The notes under the pieces are model-generated. The model ran no database searches and had not been told where the DNA came from. It saw nothing but the letters and a program-made list of their open reading frames with translations. From contig NZ_VWWV01000001.1 in the NCBI RefSeq assembly GCF_011752815.1, positions 310,001-374,000 on the forward strand: a stretch of 64,000 nt of DNA, written 5' to 3'. The position numbers were made by a program, and so were the translations under genes. Below, in pieces: positions 49,888 to 59,751 of the stretch (positions are counted from its first letter, which is position 1; each line of letters opens with the position of its first letter). Origin of the DNA: Enterobacter sp. Cy-643. Lineage in GTDB: Bacteria > Pseudomonadota > Gammaproteobacteria > Enterobacterales > Enterobacteriaceae.

Positions 49888-50897
49888 GCCATTCGCACTC
49901 TCATGGACATCATGATCACCATCATGGTCACGGCTGCAGCCATGGCCACTCTTCCGCCCCGGAAGGGGGTAAAAAAGGCGCCTGGAAGCGGATTACCGCT
50001 GCCGTTGGGTTGGTCATTATTCTGCTTGCGGCCGCGAGTCTGGTGCAGGTGAGATCTGGCGAATCACTGGTGATCACTCGTTTTGGCAAACCCGTCCGCG
50101 TGCTGCTCGAGCCGGGGCTTGCCTGGCGTTTGCCTGCCCCTTTTGAAACGGCAACGGTGGTGGATTTGCGCCTGCGAACGACGTCCAGCGGGCTGCAGGA
50201 TGTCGGCACGCGCGATGGCCTGCGGATCATCGTTCAGTCCTACGCGGTATGGGAAGTGGACAGCACGCCTGAGCACGTGCAGCGGTTTATGCGGGCGGTG
50301 CAAAACCAGCCGGATGAAGCGGCCCGGCAAATTCGCACTTATTTAGGCTCAGCGCTGGAAACCACCGCCAGCGGCTTCACGCTTTCTCAACTGGTGAACA
50401 CCGACGGCAAGCAGGTTCAGCTGGCGGAGTTTGAATCGCATCTTCAACAGCAAATCAGCCAGCCGTTGCTGCAAAGTTACGGCATCAGGCTGGTGCAGAT
50501 GGGCACCGAACGCCTGACGTTGCCGGCCGTGACGCTCAACGCCACGGTTGACCGTATGCGAGCAGAGCGCGAAACCATTGCCATTGAGCGCACGGCGGAA
50601 GGTAAGCGCGCGGCGGCAGAGATTCGTTCCGCCGCCGACCGCGATGCCCGCATCACCGAAGCTCAGGCTTCAGTGAAAGCGGCGGATATCGAAGCCCAGG
50701 CCCAGGTACAGACGGCGTCCATTTACGGTAAAGCTTATGCCAGCGCCCCGCAGCTTTATAGCCTGCTGCGCCAGATTGACGCGCTTAGCGGCATGGTGAA
50801 TGCGCAAACCCGACTGGTGCTGCGTACCGATGCCAAACCGTTCAGCCTGCTGGTTGACGGGCCGCAAATGGATAAAGCGGCGGATAAAAAACCATGA
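49884..50897 (+). CDS. HflC-like SPFH protein with His-rich N-terminus
   Basis: A 337-residue SPFH/prohibitin protein. The first 24 residues contain 11 His and one Cys (MSHSHSHGHHDHHHGHGCSH), a plausible metal-binding tail. A membrane helix follows (VGLVIILLAAASLVQV), then the SPFH core (SGESLVITRFGKPVRVLLEP, GLRIIVQSYAVWEVDS) and an HflC-type coiled coil (MRAERETIAIERTAEGKRAA). GTG 49884 overlaps the previous stop by 4 bp. By HflC topology, the His tail would be cytosolic. It is not the housekeeping hflC, which in enterobacteria sits near hfq. Confidence 0.83.
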   Translation: MSHSHSHGHHDHHHGHGCSHGHSSAPEGGKKGAWKRITAAVGLVIILLAAASLVQVRSGESLVITRFGKPVRVLLEPGLAWRLPAPFETATVVDLRLRTTSSGLQDVGTRDGLRIIVQSYAVWEVDSTPEHVQRFMRAVQNQPDEAARQIRTYLGSALETTASGFTLSQLVNTDGKQVQLAEFESHLQQQISQPLLQSYGIRLVQMGTERLTLPAVTLNATVDRMRAERETIAIERTAEGKRAAAEIRSAADRDARITEAQASVKAADIEAQAQVQTASIYGKAYASAPQLYSLLRQIDALSGMVNAQTRLVLRTDAKPFSLLVDGPQMDKAADKKP

Positions 50898-51946
50898 CCG
50901 AACGGCAAAAACTTGAGCCCGGTGGGCCGTGGACGCAGTCGATTCGGCTGGCGTTTATCGCGATATTTGTGCTGACGCTGTTTGCCGCCGGGGCGTGGTT
51001 GCTGTCGAATGTCCGGCAAATTCCGCCGGGCAGCAGGGCCGTGGTGCTGCGCTTCGGCGCGGAGCAGCGCGTGGCCGAGCCTGGCTTGCTGCTTGCCTGG
51101 CCCGCGCCGGTCAATGAAGTGGTGATGGTGCCGGGACCGGATCGGGTGATTGAACACCGGGTGACCGCGCTGCTGCGCTCGTCCGAGGCGCAAAGCCTGG
51201 ATATCAACGGCGGCCCCGGGAATGATGCTGTTTCGGGCTCTGGTTTTTTGCTCACCGGTGACGCGGGCGTTGTGCAGCTGGATATTAGCGTGTTTTACCG
51301 GGTCAGAACGCCAACCGCTTACGTCTTACAGGACAAGCATGTCCTGCCGCTGCTGGACCGGCTGGTGGAGCGCGCGGCGGTGGCGGTTTGTGCTTCCCGC
51401 GATCTGGATACCATTCTGGTTGCCCGGCCCGAAATGCCCGGCAACGATATGAACGTTGCTCAGCAGCGCGAACAGCTGCGGAGTGATGTGCAGCGGAACA
51501 TCGAACAAAATTTGCTGCGGCTTCAGCAGTCGGGGAGCGATGCGGGTATCACTCTTGAGCGGGTGACCGTTCAGTCTGCTTTACCGCTGACGACCGTAGC
51601 GGCATTCAATGCGGTCTTAACCGCCAGCCAGCAGGCCTCGAAAGCGATTGCGACGGCGCAAAGCGATGCCTCATTAACGCGGCAAAAGGCGGTTCAACAG
51701 GCTGACCAGATGCGACAAACCGCCCAGGCCAAAGCGCAGGAGAGCGTGGCGAAGGCGCAGTCGGACACGGCGACAATTGCCCGTCTGGCCAGCAACCACG
51801 ACGACCCTGATTTGCTGGGACGTATTTATCGCCAGCGAATAGCCGGGATCCTGTCCCAGGCCGGATCGGTAATTACCGTGTCGCCGCAGGATGATGCCCA
51901 TTTGATCCTGCAGGGTGTAGCGCAACAAGAGGCGACGAAACCATGA
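50894..51946 (+). CDS. HflK-like SPFH protein
   Basis: A 350-residue SPFH protein with one N-terminal membrane helix (LAFIAIFVLTLFAAGAWLL), then IPPGSRAVVLRFGAEQRVAE, a core with LTGDAGVVQLDISVFYRVRT and a coiled coil rich in Ala/Gln (residues ~245-300). It resembles HflK and likely forms hetero-oligomers with the HflC-like neighbour. It overlaps both flanking genes by 4 bp (ATGA). Confidence 0.83.
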   Translation: MTERQKLEPGGPWTQSIRLAFIAIFVLTLFAAGAWLLSNVRQIPPGSRAVVLRFGAEQRVAEPGLLLAWPAPVNEVVMVPGPDRVIEHRVTALLRSSEAQSLDINGGPGNDAVSGSGFLLTGDAGVVQLDISVFYRVRTPTAYVLQDKHVLPLLDRLVERAAVAVCASRDLDTILVARPEMPGNDMNVAQQREQLRSDVQRNIEQNLLRLQQSGSDAGITLERVTVQSALPLTTVAAFNAVLTASQQASKAIATAQSDASLTRQKAVQQADQMRQTAQAKAQESVAKAQSDTATIARLASNHDDPDLLGRIYRQRIAGILSQAGSVITVSPQDDAHLILQGVAQQEATKP

Positions 51947-53844
51947 CTTCTTCTGTACAAGCCGGTGGGGCGCTGACCCGCAAGGAGCAGCGGTATATTA
52001 CCCGCCAGTTGATGCTGGCGCTGGTGGCCAGCGGGGCGCTGATTCTTGGTTTGCTTTGGCGGTGGCTGGCGCCTCAGCAGGTTGCCGTCGGTGATTTACT
52101 TTTGGGTACCGCCTCGGTGGTCGTTGCTGTACCCGTGCTCCGTCACGCGTTACATAGCCTGCGCTACCCCAGCCTGCACGGCTTGACTGACCAGCTTATC
52201 GCGCTGGCATTGCTGGGCGCCTGGGCGACGGGCGATCTTCTGACTGCCGCGCTGCTGCCGCTGATCATGATTGTCGGACATATTCTCGAAGAGCGCAGCG
52301 TGATTGGCTCGCAGGAAGCTATTGCCGCGTTGAGCAAACTCACACGCAGCCGGGCGAGACGCTTAAGCGCAGATGGCCAGCTGCAGGAGATCGACAACCA
52401 CGACCTTGAACCTGGCGATGTGGTTGAGGTGCGTGCCGGGGATCATATTCCTGCCGACGGCCTGGTGCTGGAAGGCAAAGCCAGCCTGGACACAGCCCCC
52501 ATTACCGGAGAGTCCGTGCCGCAGGAAGTTGAACCGGGTGCGGAAGTTTTTGGCGGGGCGATAAATCTGGATGGTTTGCTGCGCATCCGCGTCACGCGTA
52601 CCGGAGAAACCTCGACTCTGGGGCGCGTGATCGCCCTGATGCAAAGCGCGGAACAGGCAAGCCCGCCGATCACTCGCCTGCTCGAACGCCACGCGGCGCG
52701 CTACCTGCTTTTGGTGCTGATGATTGCCGCCAGCACCTGGTTCCTGACGCAGGATGCCCAGGCGATGCTGGCCGTTTTGGTGGCGGCCTGTCCCTGCGCG
52801 CTGGTGCTTTCCGCCCCGGCATCATCTATTGCCGGGCTGACGGTGGCCGCCCGCCACGGCATTTTAATTCGCGGCGCGGCGTTTCTTGAGGAGCTGGCGG
52901 AGATCAACGCCGTGGTGGTCGACAAGACCGGCACGCTGACCCACGGCAGGCTGCACCTGCAGGCCGTGGCGCCTTATGACGATGCCGACCCCTCTCTGCT
53001 GCAAAACCTGGCGGCCAGCCTGGGCGCGACCAGCAATCACCCGGTCAGCCGTGCGGTAAGCGAGATTGTTTCGCGGGAAGCCTGGCTGCCCCTCGACAAC
53101 GTGCGTGAGCATCAGGGATTAGGCGTTTCTGCTTCTACAGCTCGGGGGGAAGCGGTGCTTGGCAGGCGCGAGCTGTTAGCCACCACGTTGACCGATTTAC
53201 CTGAAGCCCCGGAGCACGATGGTCCGATTGTCGGGCTGGCGCTTGATGGCCGTTTTCTTGGCTGGCTGCTGCTGGCCGACAGCCTGCGAGACGAGGCAGC
53301 AACGGCGATGGCCGAGCTGAGCGATCTTGGGCTAAACCGACAGCTTTTACTGACCGGCGATCGTCAGTCGGTTGCCGACCGGATTGCGCACCAGGTGGGG
53401 ATTACCGATGTGGTGGCCGGGGCGCTGCCCGCGGATAAGCTGGCGCAGGTGAAACGGCAGATCGACAGCGGCTATCGGCCGATGGTTATCGGCGATGGTA
53501 TCAACGATTCGCTGGCATTGAAGGCGGGCGTGGTGGGCGTGGCGATGGGGGCCGGAGGATCTGATATTGCGATGTCCTCGGCGGATATTGTTCTGATTGG
53601 CAGCGATCTGCGCCGGCTGGGCACCTGCGTGCGCCTGAGCCGCCGCTGCCGCAGGACTTTGCAGGTGAACGTGTTTATCGGTCTGGGCTGGACGCTGGCG
53701 ATCGTCGCGATGGCGGCTTTTGGCTGGTTAGGGGCTTCCGGCGCGGTGGTTGCCGCGTTATTGCATAATCTCAGCACGCTGTTGGTGCTCGGCAATGCGG
53801 GAAGACTATTGCGGTTTGAAGAAAAGCTGAGCGAGCAGGTATAA
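51943..53844 (+). CDS. P1B-type heavy-metal ATPase
   Basis: A 633-residue cation pump. It shows TGES (residues 188-191), the membrane metal motif CPC (283-285) in AACPCALVLSAP, the phosphorylation site DKTGTLTHG (Asp 327), the P1B nucleotide motif SNHPVS and the hinge GDGINDS (517-523). Seven to eight membrane helices are likely. It has no N-terminal HMA (GMTCxxC) or His-rich metal domain, and the last helix has HNLSTLL rather than the Zn-pump DxG motif, so the metal is uncertain. It is fourth in the SPFH operon with an ATGA overlap. Confidence 0.88.
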   Translation: MTSSVQAGGALTRKEQRYITRQLMLALVASGALILGLLWRWLAPQQVAVGDLLLGTASVVVAVPVLRHALHSLRYPSLHGLTDQLIALALLGAWATGDLLTAALLPLIMIVGHILEERSVIGSQEAIAALSKLTRSRARRLSADGQLQEIDNHDLEPGDVVEVRAGDHIPADGLVLEGKASLDTAPITGESVPQEVEPGAEVFGGAINLDGLLRIRVTRTGETSTLGRVIALMQSAEQASPPITRLLERHAARYLLLVLMIAASTWFLTQDAQAMLAVLVAACPCALVLSAPASSIAGLTVAARHGILIRGAAFLEELAEINAVVVDKTGTLTHGRLHLQAVAPYDDADPSLLQNLAASLGATSNHPVSRAVSEIVSREAWLPLDNVREHQGLGVSASTARGEAVLGRRELLATTLTDLPEAPEHDGPIVGLALDGRFLGWLLLADSLRDEAATAMAELSDLGLNRQLLLTGDRQSVADRIAHQVGITDVVAGALPADKLAQVKRQIDSGYRPMVIGDGINDSLALKAGVVGVAMGAGGSDIAMSSADIVLIGSDLRRLGTCVRLSRRCRRTLQVNVFIGLGWTLAIVAMAAFGWLGASGAVVAALLHNLSTLLVLGNAGRLLRFEEKLSEQV

Positions 53845-53845
53845 A

Positions 53846-53873
53846 AAAAGCGCCTTCATCAGAAGGCGCTTTA
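53846..53873. terminator. bidirectional terminator ATPase/fadL
   Basis: AAAGCGCCTTC-atca-GAAGGCGCTTT flanked by A and T runs between the convergent ATPase and fadL genes. Confidence 0.93.
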
Positions 53874-53890
53874 TTTTTCGGGGCAGTAAC

Positions 53891-55255
53891 TTAGAACGCG
53901 TAGTTGAAGTTAGCGCCGTACAGCCAGGCTTTACCTTCGGATTTGAAGGTGTATGGGCCTTCTTCGATATTGACTTTCTGGCCGTGCATGTAGGAAACGC
54001 CTACGTCCACAGACGCGTCTTTGTTAAACGCATAGGTGGTACCGGCGCTCAGCCACAGGCGGTCCTGATCCGGAATGGAGATGGAGCGCTTGTTAGCCGG
54101 AACCGGGCTGTCATCGAACGCGATCCCGGTGCGGAAGGTCCAGTTGTCGTCCATGTAGTAGGTGGTACCCAGCGCGATGCGGTATGCATCTTTGAAGCCT
54201 TCATCTTTATAGAACAGCGTCTGGCCGTTGCTGCCTTTCGCTTTCAGCTCCTGGAACTGGCTCCAGCTGGTGTAGGTCAGGCTATAGTGAATGGCCCATT
54301 TCGGTGCCACTTTGTTATAGCCGGACAGCTCCCACATTTCTGGCAGATACAGATTCAGAGAGCCAGGGATGGTTGCTCCGCCGGTGCCCGTTGGAATATT
54401 GTTGGCCGCTAACAGCGCTGATGCTGCCGGTGGCAGGGCGCTTGAAGGTGGCAGGCTGCTCTTATAGTCGCCGTCAAAGTCAATTTTCACTTCTGAACGG
54501 TAGGTGAAGCCGTAGCGGTTATCCTTATCAATTTCATACAGGATACCGGCGTTCCAGCCAAAGCCCCATTTGTCACCCTTCAGGTGTGCAATTTGGGTAT
54601 CTGGCGCGATAGAGTTTGCGTAGGCTGCAAGAGCGCGACCTTCAGGCGTTGCTAAACCACCGCCCTGGGCAATTTTACCCGCCATCAGCTGACCTAAGTC
54701 ACCCGCGTAGCGGTCGATTTTCGCCTTAGCATATACCGCGTTGAAGCCCAGACCGAAGCTCCAGTTGCTGCTCAGGCGGTACGCGCCGCTCAGGTTCATG
54801 TTCAGGGTCGTCAGGTCGGTAGTACCGCCCATCGAGCCTGCTGCGTAGCTGTCATTATATTCGGTGGCCAGGCCGTAGTTGGAGGTGACGGAAGCCCCCC
54901 AGCCAAACTGGTCGTTGATCGGCGCTACAAAGTGCAGGTTAGGCACCCATGCGGTTGGCGCGATGTTTTTTGCATCCAGGCTTTTGCCTGACGGCGAACG
55001 GCCGGAGATATCAACGTCCGGGTCAACGAAGATTGCGCCGGCAGAGAAAGAAGGGCGATCGAACATCATGATGGTAGCGGGGTTGCGGCTTGCTGAACCC
55101 GCATTATCCGCAACTGCACCTTCCCCCGAATACGCTCGGCCAAGGCCAGAGGAAGAGAACTCGTTTAATTGAAAGCCGGCGGCGTACGCCTGGGAGGAGA
55201 CTATTGCCACTGCAACCGCGAGGGCTGACTTTGTAAACAGGTTTTTCTGGCTCAT
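53891..55255 (-). CDS. fadL: FadL long-chain fatty acid channel
   Basis: An outer-membrane beta-barrel of about 454 residues that takes up long-chain fatty acids. Signal peptide ends at SQAYA, then [20 protein letters not shown] begins the mature plug domain (NPA motif in [10 protein letters not shown]). It ends in a C-terminal Phe (NFNYAF). It matches E. coli FadL with variation in the extracellular loop region near residues 200-270. ATG 55255 has GAGG upstream. Confidence 0.97.
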   Translation of the reverse strand: MSQKNLFTKSALAVAVAIVSSQAYAAGFQLNEFSSSGLGRAYSGEGAVADNAGSASRNPATIMMFDRPSFSAGAIFVDPDVDISGRSPSGKSLDAKNIAPTAWVPNLHFVAPINDQFGWGASVTSNYGLATEYNDSYAAGSMGGTTDLTTLNMNLSGAYRLSSNWSFGLGFNAVYAKAKIDRYAGDLGQLMAGKIAQGGGLATPEGRALAAYANSIAPDTQIAHLKGDKWGFGWNAGILYEIDKDNRYGFTYRSEVKIDFDGDYKSSLPPSSALPPAASALLAANNIPTGTGGATIPGSLNLYLPEMWELSGYNKVAPKWAIHYSLTYTSWSQFQELKAKGSNGQTLFYKDEGFKDAYRIALGTTYYMDDNWTFRTGIAFDDSPVPANKRSISIPDQDRLWLSAGTTYAFNKDASVDVGVSYMHGQKVNIEEGPYTFKSEGKAWLYGANFNYAF

Positions 55256-55632
55256 GACCAAAACCTCATTGATTTATTTTTATGCAAACAATGTTACATA
55301 CCGTAACAGGAGCGCGAATAGTAGGGACTGATCGGGTACAGAGAAATCAGACCAGTGGCGAGAGTATAGGTCTGACCAGCGAGGATGTTGCAAGTTTGTT
55401 TCTAAAGTTTTTCATGTTTGATCTTGAAAACGGGATCTGGTTGGCAAAATCCGGGGGAACTTCTCCCCAGACGGGGGATGTTATTTGTTTTAGATCATTT
55501 TTAAGTGTGATTTCCGTCACTTGTCGGTTTTGTGAGGATTATCAACTGGAGCAGATGCAACGGCGGGCGTAAAATAGCCACAATTATTTTAACCATTCTC
55601 CTTTTTTAAGCCGCATTACAGAGGAAAGCGTG
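55256..55632. other. fadL-yfcZ divergent regulatory region
   Basis: This 377-bp stretch has no gene. It carries two FadR-like sites (55342-55382) and a dyad TGTTAC-atacc-GTAACA (55292-55308) near the fadL start. The dyad may be a protein site such as OmpR or an mRNA leader hairpin. Confidence 0.6.
55342..55382. promoter_or_regulatory. two FadR-like operators of fadL
   Basis: Read on the minus strand, the sites are GCTGGTCAGACCTAT (around 55366-55382) and CACTGGTCTGATTTC (around 55342-55358). Both fit the FadR consensus CTGGTCnGACC closely. E. coli fadL likewise has two FadR sites. Repression is lifted by acyl-CoA. Confidence 0.8.
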
Positions 55633-55917
55633 ATGAGTAAAAATACCGCCGATGAAACCCCGGTTTGCTGCTGCATTGATGTCGGTTCCATTATCGACAA
55701 CACAGATTGCATCGCCTCCTACAGCCGCGTATTTACTAGCAAAACAGAAGCCGATGACGTTCTGGCTGCGTTAACGGCCAAAGCCCGTGAAGTGGAGTCT
55801 GAACCTTGCCAGATTACACCGCGCTACACCGACGTTGCCGATGGCGTGCAGCTGGATATTGATTTCCAGTTTAGCTGCCAGGCCGAAACGATGATCTTCC
55901 AGCTCGGCCTGCGTTAA
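55633..55917 (+). CDS. yfcZ: YfcZ, YfcZ/YiiS-family protein
   Basis: A 94-residue small protein with a conserved N-terminal CCC cluster (ETPVCCCIDVGSIIDNTDC), SESEPCQITP-like core and C-terminal IDFQFSCQAETMIFQLGLR. It matches E. coli YfcZ between fadL and fadI. The function is unknown, and five or more cysteines suggest metal or thiol chemistry. GTG 55630 directly precedes ATG 55633. The ATG is the family start. Confidence 0.93.
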   Translation: MSKNTADETPVCCCIDVGSIIDNTDCIASYSRVFTSKTEADDVLAALTAKAREVESEPCQITPRYTDVADGVQLDIDFQFSCQAETMIFQLGLR

Positions 55918-55933
55918 ATTCCTCCTCTCTAAT

Positions 55934-55952
55934 TCCCCCGTGTAAAACGGGG
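55934..55952 (+). terminator. hairpin after yfcZ
   Basis: CCCCCGT-gtaaa-ACGGGGG without a strong T run. A likely transcript end for yfcZ, weak as a terminator. Confidence 0.5.
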
Positions 55953-56043
55953 GCGTTCATTTCGTTATGTAATAATTCGTGTCGCTTCTCCCATTTTTCT
56001 CGCCCGCTGGTTGGCTGGATGTGAATTTTTAGTTAAGACTGTG

Positions 56044-56060
56044 ATCAGGTCAGACCACTT
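56044..56060. promoter_or_regulatory. FadR operator of fadIJ
   Basis: ATCAGGTCAGACCACTT is a near-consensus FadR site about 40 bp before the fadI start. E. coli fadIJ is repressed by FadR from the same position. Confidence 0.85.
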
Positions 56061-56097
56061 TTTGTCTGTATTCACTTTTTTTTAGCAGGGGAGCGTT

Positions 56098-57408
56098 ATG
56101 AGTCAGGCACTGCCGTTGATTACCCGCCAGGGCGATCGTATTGCCATTGTGAGTGGTTTACGCACGCCGTTTGCCCGTCAGGCCACGGCTTTTCATGGTA
56201 TTCCCGCCGTCGATCTCGGCAATATGGTGGTGAGCGAGCTGATGGCTCGCAGCGAAGTACCGCCCGAAGCGATTGAGCAACTGGTCTTTGGCCAGGTGGT
56301 ACAAATGCCTGAAGCGCCAAACATTGCCCGTGAAATCGTGCTGGCGACCGGCATGAGCGTCCATACCGATGCCTACAGCGTCAGCCGTGCCTGCGCCACT
56401 AGTTTCCAGGCCGTTGCGAACGTGGCCGAAAGTTTGATGGCCGGCACCATTCGCGCCGGGATTGCCGGCGGCGCAGATTCCTCTTCCGTGTTGCCAATTG
56501 GCGTTAGCAAAAAGCTGGGGCGAACGCTGGTGGACGTGAACAAAGCGCGCACGCTTGGGCAGCGGCTGAAACTGTTTTCCAAATTACGCCCTCGCGATCT
56601 GTTGCCGGTGCCTCCAGCTGTGGCTGAATATTCTACCGGTCTGCGCATGGGCGATACCGCTGAGCAAATGGCGAAAACTCACGGCATCACGCGTGAGCAA
56701 CAGGACGCGCTGGCGCATCGTTCCCACGAGCGTGCCGCCCAGGCCTGGCAGGAAGGAAAGCTGGCTGAAGAAGTGATGACGGCGTTTATTCCGCCGTATC
56801 GTCAGCCGTTCGCCGAAGATAACAACGTCCGTAAAGGCTCAAGCCTCGCCGATTATGCAAAACTGCGCCCGGCGTTTGACCGCAAGCACGGCACCGTGAC
56901 AGCGGCGAACAGTACGCCGCTGACGGACGGCGCTGCGGCGGTGATCCTGATGACCGAATCCCGGGCAAAAGAGCTTGGCCTCAAGCCGCTCGGCTTCCTG
57001 CGCAGCTACGCCTTCACTGCCATTGATGTCTGGCAGGATATGCTGCTTGGCCCGGCGTGGGCAACGCCGCTGGCGCTTGAGCGGGCGGGGATCACGCTGA
57101 ATGATTTGACCCTGTTTGATATGCATGAAGCCTTTGCCGCGCAGACGCTAGCCAATCTGAAAATGCTTTCCAGCGAAAACTTTGCCCGTAATGTGCTGGG
57201 CCGGGCTCACGCCACGGGCGAAGTCGATGACGCGAAATTTAACGTGCTGGGCGGGTCGATTGCCTACGGACATCCGTTTGCGGCGACGGGCGCAAGGATG
57301 ATTACCCAGACGCTGCATGAACTGCGTCGCCGCGGGGGGGGCTTTGGCCTCGTTACCGCGTGTGCGGCCGGCGGGCTTGGTGCGGCAATGGTTCTGGAGG
57401 TGGAGTGA
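56098..57408 (+). CDS. fadI: FadI, 3-ketoacyl-CoA thiolase
   Basis: A 436-residue thiolase, the beta subunit of the anaerobic/long-chain beta-oxidation complex with FadJ. Active-site Cys is in [11 protein letters not shown], with [14 protein letters not shown] (His/Glu), [16 protein letters not shown] and the second Cys in [11 protein letters not shown]. It cleaves 3-ketoacyl-CoA with CoA. It overlaps fadJ by one base (TGATG). Confidence 0.97.
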   Translation: MSQALPLITRQGDRIAIVSGLRTPFARQATAFHGIPAVDLGNMVVSELMARSEVPPEAIEQLVFGQVVQMPEAPNIAREIVLATGMSVHTDAYSVSRACATSFQAVANVAESLMAGTIRAGIAGGADSSSVLPIGVSKKLGRTLVDVNKARTLGQRLKLFSKLRPRDLLPVPPAVAEYSTGLRMGDTAEQMAKTHGITREQQDALAHRSHERAAQAWQEGKLAEEVMTAFIPPYRQPFAEDNNVRKGSSLADYAKLRPAFDRKHGTVTAANSTPLTDGAAAVILMTESRAKELGLKPLGFLRSYAFTAIDVWQDMLLGPAWATPLALERAGITLNDLTLFDMHEAFAAQTLANLKMLSSENFARNVLGRAHATGEVDDAKFNVLGGSIAYGHPFAATGARMITQTLHELRRRGGGFGLVTACAAGGLGAAMVLEVE

Positions 57409-59573
57409 TGGAACAGAAAGGCGCATTCGATTTACACATCCGGCTGGATAACGTTGCCGTGGTGACCATCGACGTTCCGGGTGAAAAAATGAATACCCTG
57501 AAGGCCGAGTTTGGGGCGCAGGTGCACAGCATTATCAAAAAACTGCGCGACAACCCGAGCGTGCAGGGGCTGGTATTTATCTCCGGCAAACCGGACAACT
57601 TTATCGCCGGGGCCGACATCAACATGATAGCCGGCTGCAAAACGGCTGAAGAAGCCCAAGAGCTGGCGAGGCAGGGGCAGCAGATCATGGTGGAAATCGC
57701 CGCGCTGCCGATCCCGGTGGTGGCCGCGATTCACGGCGCCTGCCTGGGCGGCGGCCTGGAAATGGCGCTTGCCTGCCACGCCCGCATTTGCACCGATTCC
57801 CCCAAAACGCAGCTTGGCCTGCCGGAAGTGCAATTGGGATTGCTGCCAGGCTCGGGAGGCACTCAGCGTTTGCCTCGCCTGGTCGGCGTCAGTCACGCGC
57901 TGGACATGATTTTGACCGGTAAACAGCTGCGCCCGCGTCAGGCCCTGAAGCTGGGGCTGGTGGATGACGTGGTGCCCGAATCTATTTTGCTTCAGGCTGC
58001 CGTTGAGTTGGCGCTTAAAGGGCGGAAACCTTCGCGTGAGCTGCCGGTAAAAGAACGCATACTCGCCGGGCCACTGGGGCGCTCGCTCCTGTTCAGCATG
58101 GTCAGCAAGAAGACCGAAGAAAAGACCCAGGGGAACTACCCGGCAACGGGCCGCATTCTTGAGGTTATTCGCACCGGGCTGGAGCAGGGGAGCAAAAGCG
58201 GCTATGAGGCCGAGGCCAAAGCGTTCGGTGAGCTGGCAATATCTCCTGAATCTGCCGCCCTGCGCGGCCTGTTCTTCGCCAGCACGGAGTTGAAAAAAGA
58301 GTACGGCGGTGAAGCGAAGCCCGGCAAACTTAACTCGGTCGGCGTGCTGGGGGGCGGCCTGATGGGCGGCGGGATTGCCTATGTGACCGCCACCAAAGGC
58401 AAGCTTCCGGTGCGCATTAAGGACATTAACAACGACGGTATTAACCACGCGCTGAAATACAGCTGGGATCTGCTGGACAAGAAAGTCCGTCGCCGCCATA
58501 TGAAGCCTGCCGAGCGCCAGCGCGAGCTGGCTCGCATCTCCGGTGGAACCGATTACCACGGCTTTAGCCAGCGCGATATTGTGGTGGAAGCCGTGTTTGA
58601 AGACCTGGCGCTGAAGCAAAAAATGGTGGCTGAGGTTGAACAGTATGCCGCACCGCACACCGTTTTTGCCTCGAATACTTCTTCGCTACCGATTGCCGAT
58701 ATTGCCGCTCAGGCAGCGCGCCCGCAGCAGGTTATTGGCCTGCATTTCTTCAGCCCGGTGGATAAAATGCCGCTGGTCGAAGTGATTCCTCACGCGGGTA
58801 GCAGCGCGGAAACCATTTCCACGACCGTGCAGTTGGCGAAAAAACAGGGCAAAACGCCGATTGTGGTAGGCGACAGCGCCGGGTTTTACGTCAATCGCAT
58901 TCTTGCGCCTTATGTTAATGAAGCGCTGCGCTGCCTCACGGAAGGTGAGCCGATCGAGCGTATTGACGATGCGCTGGTGAAGTTCGGTTTCCCGGTGGGG
59001 CCGGTGCAACTGCTGGACGAGGTTGGGATAGACGTCGGCACGAAGATTATCCCGATTCTGCAGCAGGCTTTCGGCGATCGCTTTGCCGCGCCCGATAGCG
59101 TGGATGCGATCTTGAAGGACGATCGCAAAGGAAGAAAAAATGGTCGCGGTTTCTATCTTTATCCGGCAAAAGGGCGTAAAAGCAAGAAACAGCCTGACAC
59201 AGCGATTTACACGCTGTTAGGCGTGACGCCGAACGGACGTCAGACCCCGGAACACATCGCCGAGCGCTGCGTCATGATGATGCTCAACGAGGCCGCTCGC
59301 TGCCTCGATGAAGGCGTGGTCAGAAGCGCGCGTGATGGTGATATTGGCGCCGTTTTCGGCATTGGTTTTCCGCCGTTTTTAGGCGGGCCGTTCAGGTATA
59401 TGGACAGCCTGGGAGCCGCCGATGTGGTGGCAAAACTGCAGCGTTTAGCGGGCCAGTACGGGGAGCGGTTCAGCCCCTGTGAAAGGCTGATTATTATGGC
59501 TGAACAAAAGCTTAGTTTCTGGCCTGCGTTGACATCGCAGCCGGTGACAGAGCTTGACGAAGCGCTGAGCTGA
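57408..59573 (+). CDS. fadJ: FadJ, multifunctional beta-oxidation alpha subunit
   Basis: A 721-residue enzyme joining enoyl-CoA hydratase/isomerase at the N-terminus ([37 protein letters not shown]) and NAD-dependent 3-hydroxyacyl-CoA dehydrogenase in the middle ([35 protein letters not shown]). The C-terminal helical domain has [16 protein letters not shown]. It catalyses the middle steps of beta-oxidation with FadI. The start is set at ATG 57408, which gives the family N-terminus. Confidence 0.97.
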   Translation: MEQKGAFDLHIRLDNVAVVTIDVPGEKMNTLKAEFGAQVHSIIKKLRDNPSVQGLVFISGKPDNFIAGADINMIAGCKTAEEAQELARQGQQIMVEIAALPIPVVAAIHGACLGGGLEMALACHARICTDSPKTQLGLPEVQLGLLPGSGGTQRLPRLVGVSHALDMILTGKQLRPRQALKLGLVDDVVPESILLQAAVELALKGRKPSRELPVKERILAGPLGRSLLFSMVSKKTEEKTQGNYPATGRILEVIRTGLEQGSKSGYEAEAKAFGELAISPESAALRGLFFASTELKKEYGGEAKPGKLNSVGVLGGGLMGGGIAYVTATKGKLPVRIKDINNDGINHALKYSWDLLDKKVRRRHMKPAERQRELARISGGTDYHGFSQRDIVVEAVFEDLALKQKMVAEVEQYAAPHTVFASNTSSLPIADIAAQAARPQQVIGLHFFSPVDKMPLVEVIPHAGSSAETISTTVQLAKKQGKTPIVVGDSAGFYVNRILAPYVNEALRCLTEGEPIERIDDALVKFGFPVGPVQLLDEVGIDVGTKIIPILQQAFGDRFAAPDSVDAILKDDRKGRKNGRGFYLYPAKGRKSKKQPDTAIYTLLGVTPNGRQTPEHIAERCVMMMLNEAARCLDEGVVRSARDGDIGAVFGIGFPPFLGGPFRYMDSLGAADVVAKLQRLAGQYGERFSPCERLIIMAEQKLSFWPALTSQPVTELDEALS

Positions 59574-59751
59574 GCCTGTAAATGTACGCTGCAAGGTCAT
59601 TTTGTAAACAGATATTGACTATACTTGCAGCATTGAGGTAAAAGACAGCGTTTCATTCGATGTACGGATAAGGCACAATGCCCGGCTGCCGTGAACCCCA
59701 CTTTTTCAGTGTGTGGGTTCAGGCGTTCCTGGTTAACAAAAGCGGTGCAAT

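Noticed and set aside
49884-51946. Housekeeping hflKC
   Set aside because: The order is HflC-like then HflK-like, a third SPFH gene and an ATPase are attached, and the hfq-hflX context is absent.
53984-54412. 142-codon frame antisense to fadL
   Set aside because: A shadow of the conserved beta-barrel gene, with no start signal.
55282-55572. 96-codon frame between fadL and yfcZ
   Set aside because: It covers the FadR operators and has no ribosome site or known relatives.
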